Assembly (NCBI GenBank): GCA_902826455.1
Contig: CADEEV010000036.1
Location: 1 to 45,768 of the forward strand
From: an uncultured Acidobacteriota bacterium
GTDB taxonomy: Bacteria; Acidobacteriota; Vicinamibacteria; Fen-336
DNA: 45,768 nucleotides
Direction of reading: 5' to 3'
Part shown: positions 42,504 to 45,768 of the stretch, piece after piece
Layout: the number at the start of each line of letters is the position of its first letter
Numbering within the stretch: position 1 is the first letter of the stretch
Program-made: the position numbers and the translations under genes
The notes under the pieces: generated by a model
Told to the model about the DNA's origin: nothing
The model's database searches: none
What the model saw: the letters and a program-made list of their open reading frames with translations, nothing else

Positions 42504-42519
42504 TGTGACACATCGCACA
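42504..42519. promoter_or_regulatory. Near-consensus CRP-type site (TGTGA-N6-GCACA)
   Basis: TGTGA-CACATC-GCACA differs from the CRP consensus by one base. Its centre (42511.5) is about 60.5 bases upstream of the predicted GH18 transcription start, close to the class I activator position of -61.5. It also lies about 66 bases upstream of the plus-strand promoter at 42566. Confidence 0.4.
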
Positions 42520-42565
42520 GGAACGCCGAGCCGCAGCGCCGGGCCCCCGCACCGGCAATATTCGC

Positions 42566-42587
42566 TAGAATCACGCCACAGTGGAGG
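42566..42587 (+). promoter_or_regulatory. -10 box and ribosome-binding site of the 42595 gene
   Basis: TAGAAT (42566-42571) predicts a start near 42578; GGAGG (42583-42587) lies seven bases before ATG 42595, fixing that start. No convincing -35 box is present. Confidence 0.55.
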
Positions 42588-42594
42588 CTCCCTC

Positions 42595-42927
42595 ATGCCC
42601 GACGTTCGTAGCGTCGCGCTCAACCTGACGGGCAAGGAACTGGTTTTCCTTCAGAAGGTGACGCGGCAGGATTACCACTTCATCACGGACGACGAGCAGG
42701 AAGCCCGGCTGCGCCTGCGCGACAAGCTGCTCGAGGGCTTCTTCGACAAGGCCGAGAATCGCATCGTCCTGAACCTCACCCGCGACGAGCTGCTGTTCCT
42801 GATCAAGCTCGCCCGCGAGAACTACTCCTTCATCGTGCGTGCCGAAAAGGAAGCGCGCCTGGCCCTGGCGGCGAAGCTTCACAAGACCGCCGAGTCCGTC
42901 TTCGGCGTCACGGCACGCGAGGACTGA
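42595..42927 (+). CDS. Small protein of two tandem 50-residue repeats, unknown function
   Basis: The 110-residue protein is almost entirely an internal duplication. Residues 9-45 and 59-95 align without gaps at an exact 50-residue period: LNLT..EL.FL.K..R..Y.FI....E.EARL.L..KL is shared, about 21 identities in 37 positions. Each unit looks like a short strand plus two amphipathic helices with charged faces. There is no signal peptide, membrane segment or cysteine, so a cytoplasmic role is expected. I recognise no family. GGAGG and a TAGAAT -10 box support ATG 42595; upstream in-frame codons add only Arg/Ser-rich sequence. The stop overlaps the ATG of the next gene (TGATG). Confidence 0.75.
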   Translation: MPDVRSVALNLTGKELVFLQKVTRQDYHFITDDEQEARLRLRDKLLEGFFDKAENRIVLNLTRDELLFLIKLARENYSFIVRAEKEARLALAAKLHKTAESVFGVTARED

Positions 42928-44429
42928 TGCCCAAGGGAGGCGCACGACGCCTCCTCCTCCCGATCCTGACCGCGGCCCTCACGGGGTGCACGGCGCCCGC
43001 GCCGGCCGAGCGCCCCGCTCGAGGGCCCCTCGTCGTCCTGCTCTCCGACGCGATCCTGGGTCTCGACCCGAACGGGGAGGTCGAGAGCGTCACCGAGTCG
43101 GTGCTCTTCAACGTCTACGAGCCGCTCGTGGGCTTCGACGACAAGCTCGGGATCCGCACCATGCTCGCCGAGTCCTGGGAGCACCCGAAGCCCGAGCAAT
43201 GGCGCTTCCGGCTGCGGCCGGGGGTGCGCTTCCACGACGGCACGCCCCTCACGGCCCCGCTCGTTCGCGACGCCCTGCTCGCGGTGCAGCGTGACAAGGG
43301 CTCGGAGGCTTCCGAGTTCCTGAGCCAGGTGGTGGACATCGCGGCCGTCGACGATCGCACCCTCGACCTCGTCACTGCCCAGCCGCGCGCCCTGCTCTCG
43401 AGCCTGCCCGTCGTGTACGTGACCAAGAAGAACGCGGGCGGCGCCTTCCCGCCCCTGGTCGGGACGGGGCCGTACAGGGTGGCCGCCTACCGGGGCGACA
43501 CGGGCCAGGTGGACCTCGCCCGCACGACCGACTACTGGGGTCCCAGGGCCGAGTTCGAGAAGGTCACCTTCCAGGCGGTCCGGGATCCCGCGCAGCGCTT
43601 GAGCCGGCTCGACAACGGTGACGCCGACATCGCCTACGACGTGCCACCCGGCCTCGCCGCGAGCCTCACCCGCGCGCGCCTCGTGCGGCGGCCGGGCGTG
43701 ACGCTCTACTACCTCGGCCTCGACCTGCGACCCGGCAGGAACAACCCCCTCGGCCGGAAGGAGGTTCGGGCCGCCCTGCAGGCGGCGATCGACCGGAAGC
43801 GGATCGTCCTCGAGGCGCAGAACGGCATGGCGGCCCTGGCGTTCCAGACCGCGCCTCCGTCCGTGTTCGGCTTCGACCCCGCCCTGCCGGCGCCGCGCGT
43901 CGACCGCGCCGCGGCCGTCGCCGGGCTCAAGGGGGCGGGCTATCCGGAGGGCTTCGCCCTTACGATCGACGCCGCGCGGGAGGTGGTGCCGGCGGCGCAG
44001 AGCGTCGCCTCCGACCTGCGTGGCGTGGGGATCCGCGCCGACGTGCGCGAGTGGCCGCGCCACGAGGTCTGGGACCGCGCCCAGCAGGGCAAGAGCCAGG
44101 CGTTCCTCGTGGGATGGAGCTTCACGAGCGGCGAGTCGGGCGAGTTCTACGAGTACTGCCTGCACACGCCGACCGGCGCCTTCGGGTTCTTCAACTACGG
44201 GCGCTACTCGAACCCGCGGATCGACCGGATCGCGGAGAGCAACGGCGCCGTGCTCGAGGCCTCGGAGCGCCAGAGACTCCTGCAGGAGGCGGCCGCCATC
44301 GTCCTCGAGGACATGCCGGTGCTGCCCCTCTACGTCGCCGACGACGTCTACGGCGTCCGGCCCGGCGTCGCGTTCAAGCCCCGGCCCGACGGCGAGATCT
44401 GGCTTCCCGACGTGCGTTCCGAGCCCTGA
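42927..44429 (+). CDS. ABC-type peptide/nickel substrate-binding lipoprotein (SBP family 5)
   Basis: The 500-residue protein has a lipoprotein signal ([12 protein letters not shown], Cys21) and the DppA/OppA-type fold. Family features are the early [64 protein letters not shown], the mid-domain [15 protein letters not shown] and a late [10 protein letters not shown]-like end preceded by [16 protein letters not shown]. It would bind oligopeptides or a similar ligand at the membrane surface. No permease or ATPase gene follows; instead selB starts at its stop codon, so it is an orphan binding protein here. The start overlaps the upstream gene by TGATG. Confidence 0.9.
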   Translation: MPKGGARRLLLPILTAALTGCTAPAPAERPARGPLVVLLSDAILGLDPNGEVESVTESVLFNVYEPLVGFDDKLGIRTMLAESWEHPKPEQWRFRLRPGVRFHDGTPLTAPLVRDALLAVQRDKGSEASEFLSQVVDIAAVDDRTLDLVTAQPRALLSSLPVVYVTKKNAGGAFPPLVGTGPYRVAAYRGDTGQVDLARTTDYWGPRAEFEKVTFQAVRDPAQRLSRLDNGDADIAYDVPPGLAASLTRARLVRRPGVTLYYLGLDLRPGRNNPLGRKEVRAALQAAIDRKRIVLEAQNGMAALAFQTAPPSVFGFDPALPAPRVDRAAAVAGLKGAGYPEGFALTIDAAREVVPAAQSVASDLRGVGIRADVREWPRHEVWDRAQQGKSQAFLVGWSFTSGESGEFYEYCLHTPTGAFGFFNYGRYSNPRIDRIAESNGAVLEASERQRLLQEAAAIVLEDMPVLPLYVADDVYGVRPGVAFKPRPDGEIWLPDVRSEP

Positions 44430-45768
44430 TGCGCTCGTTCATCGTCGGCACCGCCGGCCACATCGACCACGGCAAGAGCGCGCTCGTGCGGGCGCTGACC
44501 GGGACCGATCCCGACCGGCTGAAGGAGGAGAAAGAGCGCGGCATCACGACCGACCTCGGCTTCGCCCACGTCGCGCTCGGCGACGGTGTCGTCGCGTCGT
44601 TCGTGGACGTGCCGGGCCACGAGCGCTTCGTGCGCCACATGCTCGCCGGGGCCCACGGCATCGACGCGCTGCTGCTCGTCGTGGCGGCCGACGAGTCCGT
44701 GATGCCCCAGACCCGCGAGCACGTCGAGATCTGTCGCCTGCTCGGCGTGCGGCGCGGCCTCGTCGCGCTCAGCAAGACCGACGTCGCGAGCCCCGAAGCG
44801 ACGGCCGTCGCCGAAGCCGACGTGCGGGGGCTGGCTGCCGGAACGTTCCTCGAAGGCGCGCCGGTGGTGCGCCTCTCGTCGCTGACGGGCGCCGGTCTCG
44901 ACGCGCTCCGGGCCGCACTGCTCTCCCTCGCGAAGGCGACGCCACCGCGGGCCCCAAGCGGGCTCCTGCGCCTGCCGGTGGATCGCGCCTTTACGCTGCG
45001 CGGCTTCGGCACGATCGTGACGGGCACCGTGACGGGCGGCGAGCTCGCGGTGGGCGACGACGTCGAGGTCCTGCCTTCCGGCCTGCGCGCCCGCGTCCGT
45101 GGGCTCGAGGTCCACGGCGAGACCCAGGCGCGCGTCGGCTCGGGGCATCGCGCGGCCGCCAACCTGTCCGGCGTCGACGTCAACCAGATGTCGCGAGGCG
45201 ACGTCCTGACCCGGCCGGGAACGCTCCGGCCGACCTCGATGCTCGACGTGGAGCTCTCGCTCTCGCCGGGGTCGCGGCCGCTCGTGGAAGGCGTGCGCGT
45301 GCGGGTGCACCTCGCGAGCGCCGAAGCCCTGGCGCGGGTCCGGCTGCTGGGGCCGACGGAGCTGCAGCCGGGGCGCTCCGCGGCCGCCCAGCTCCGCTTC
45401 GAGACCCCCGTCGTGGCGGGCCGGGGCGATCGCCTGGTGCTGCGCTCGTACTCGCCCTCGGCGACGATCGGGGGCGCACGGGTCCTGAACCCGCTCCCTC
45501 CCAAGCGGCGCGCCCTCGACCTCCCTCGGGTCCAGGCCTTCGCGGCGCTCGCGGACGAGGACGTGGCCGCCGCGGCCGCCCTGCTCGTCGCCGAGGCGGG
45601 AACGGCCGGCGCCGAGCTCGGGACGCTGGCCGCGCGCCTGAGCGTCGTGCCGGGCCGCGTTCCGGCGCTGCTGGCCGGGCTCGGCGACGTGACCGTCGTC
45701 GACAACGCCGCGTTCTCGGGAGCCGCCCTCTACACCCTCGAGACGAAGGCGATGGGAGTGCTCGCGGG
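44429..45768 (+). CDS. selB: Selenocysteine-specific elongation factor SelB, partial (C-terminus off the right edge)
   Basis: At least 446 residues of a translational GTPase that delivers selenocysteinyl-tRNA to UGA codons. G1 is [15 protein letters not shown], followed by [17 protein letters not shown] (SelB-type switch region, where EF-Tu has a different sequence), [13 protein letters not shown] (G3) and LSKTD (G4, with Ser in place of Asn/Thr). Domains II and III follow ([45 protein letters not shown]). The winged-helix domains that bind the SECIS element begin near the edge ([17 protein letters not shown]). The ATG overlaps the upstream TGA (TGATG). Its presence implies selenoprotein synthesis, though selA, selC and selD are not in the window. 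Confidence 0.93.
   Translation, partial: MRSFIVGTAGHIDHGKSALVRALTGTDPDRLKEEKERGITTDLGFAHVALGDGVVASFVDVPGHERFVRHMLAGAHGIDALLLVVAADESVMPQTREHVEICRLLGVRRGLVALSKTDVASPEATAVAEADVRGLAAGTFLEGAPVVRLSSLTGAGLDALRAALLSLAKATPPRAPSGLLRLPVDRAFTLRGFGTIVTGTVTGGELAVGDDVEVLPSGLRARVRGLEVHGETQARVGSGHRAAANLSGVDVNQMSRGDVLTRPGTLRPTSMLDVELSLSPGSRPLVEGVRVRVHLASAEALARVRLLGPTELQPGRSAAAQLRFETPVVAGRGDRLVLRSYSPSATIGGARVLNPLPPKRRALDLPRVQAFAALADEDVAAAAALLVAEAGTAGAELGTLAARLSVVPGRVPALLAGLGDVTVVDNAAFSGAALYTLETKAMGVLA

Noticed and set aside
42499-42594. Longer N-terminus for the 110-residue repeat protein
   Set aside because: GGAGG and TAGAAT fix the start at 42595; the extra residues are low-complexity and outside the repeat.
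1-45768. CRISPR arrays, insertion sequences, integrases or prophage genes
   Set aside because: No regularly spaced direct repeats, transposase motifs or terminal inverted repeats with target duplications were seen.

Overview
The window is about 70% GC and gene-dense, with genes packed end to end, often as ATGA/GTGA/TGATG start-stop overlaps. It comes from a diderm bacterium: there is an outer-membrane beta-barrel protein, two lipoproteins, an O-antigen-type ABC exporter, and an MBOAT/AlgX-type acetylation pair. Base composition, weak -35 boxes, near-leaderless starts and the gene mix would fit Acidobacteriota or a similar high-GC Gram-negative phylum, but nothing here fixes the taxonomy. No insertion sequence, phage gene or CRISPR array was seen.

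Layout. 1-2.2 kb: a truncated membrane protein and an EamA transporter (both minus). 2.2-4.7 kb: tRNA-Leu(CAG) and RNase R. 4.7-11.8 kb: first surface-glycan block with a GT2, a Wzt-type ATPase, a Wzm-type permease, two methyltransferases, two GT-A-like transferases and a CelD/FemAB-like acyltransferase. 11.9-18.6 kb: a GT2-GT4 fusion, a large polytopic membrane protein and a radical SAM protein. 18.6-25.7 kb (minus): an AlgX-like SGNH protein, an MBOAT acyltransferase and a membrane protein, then a GT2-GtrA fusion and a GT-C enzyme. 25.8-33.5 kb (plus): six overlapping or adjacent genes, with GT2-GT4, GT4, rhamnosyltransferase-like GT2, GT4-GT2, a DPM-like GT2 and a DUF2304 protein.

33.5-42.4 kb is the most unusual part. 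It reads as a compact exopolysaccharide synthase/secretion system related in logic to PNAG (Pga) systems: a PilZ-like plus processive GT2 synthase, a membrane-anchored PgaB-type deacetylase with a jelly-roll-like and a degenerate GH18-like segment, and a 1381-residue protein that fuses a TPR domain, a second PgaB-type deacetylase and an outer-membrane beta-barrel. A convergent GH18-type lipoprotein follows. The leader carries a perfect CRP-type palindrome and a sigma54-like element; a second CRP-like site lies upstream of the GH18 gene.

42.6-45.8 kb: a 110-residue protein built of two copies of a 50-residue unit, a peptide-type solute-binding lipoprotein and the start of selB, in one tightly overlapping operon cut by the window edge.

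Read together, most genes build, modify (methylate, acetylate, deacetylate) and export cell-surface polysaccharides. All functional calls are from reading the translated sequence; no database search was run.
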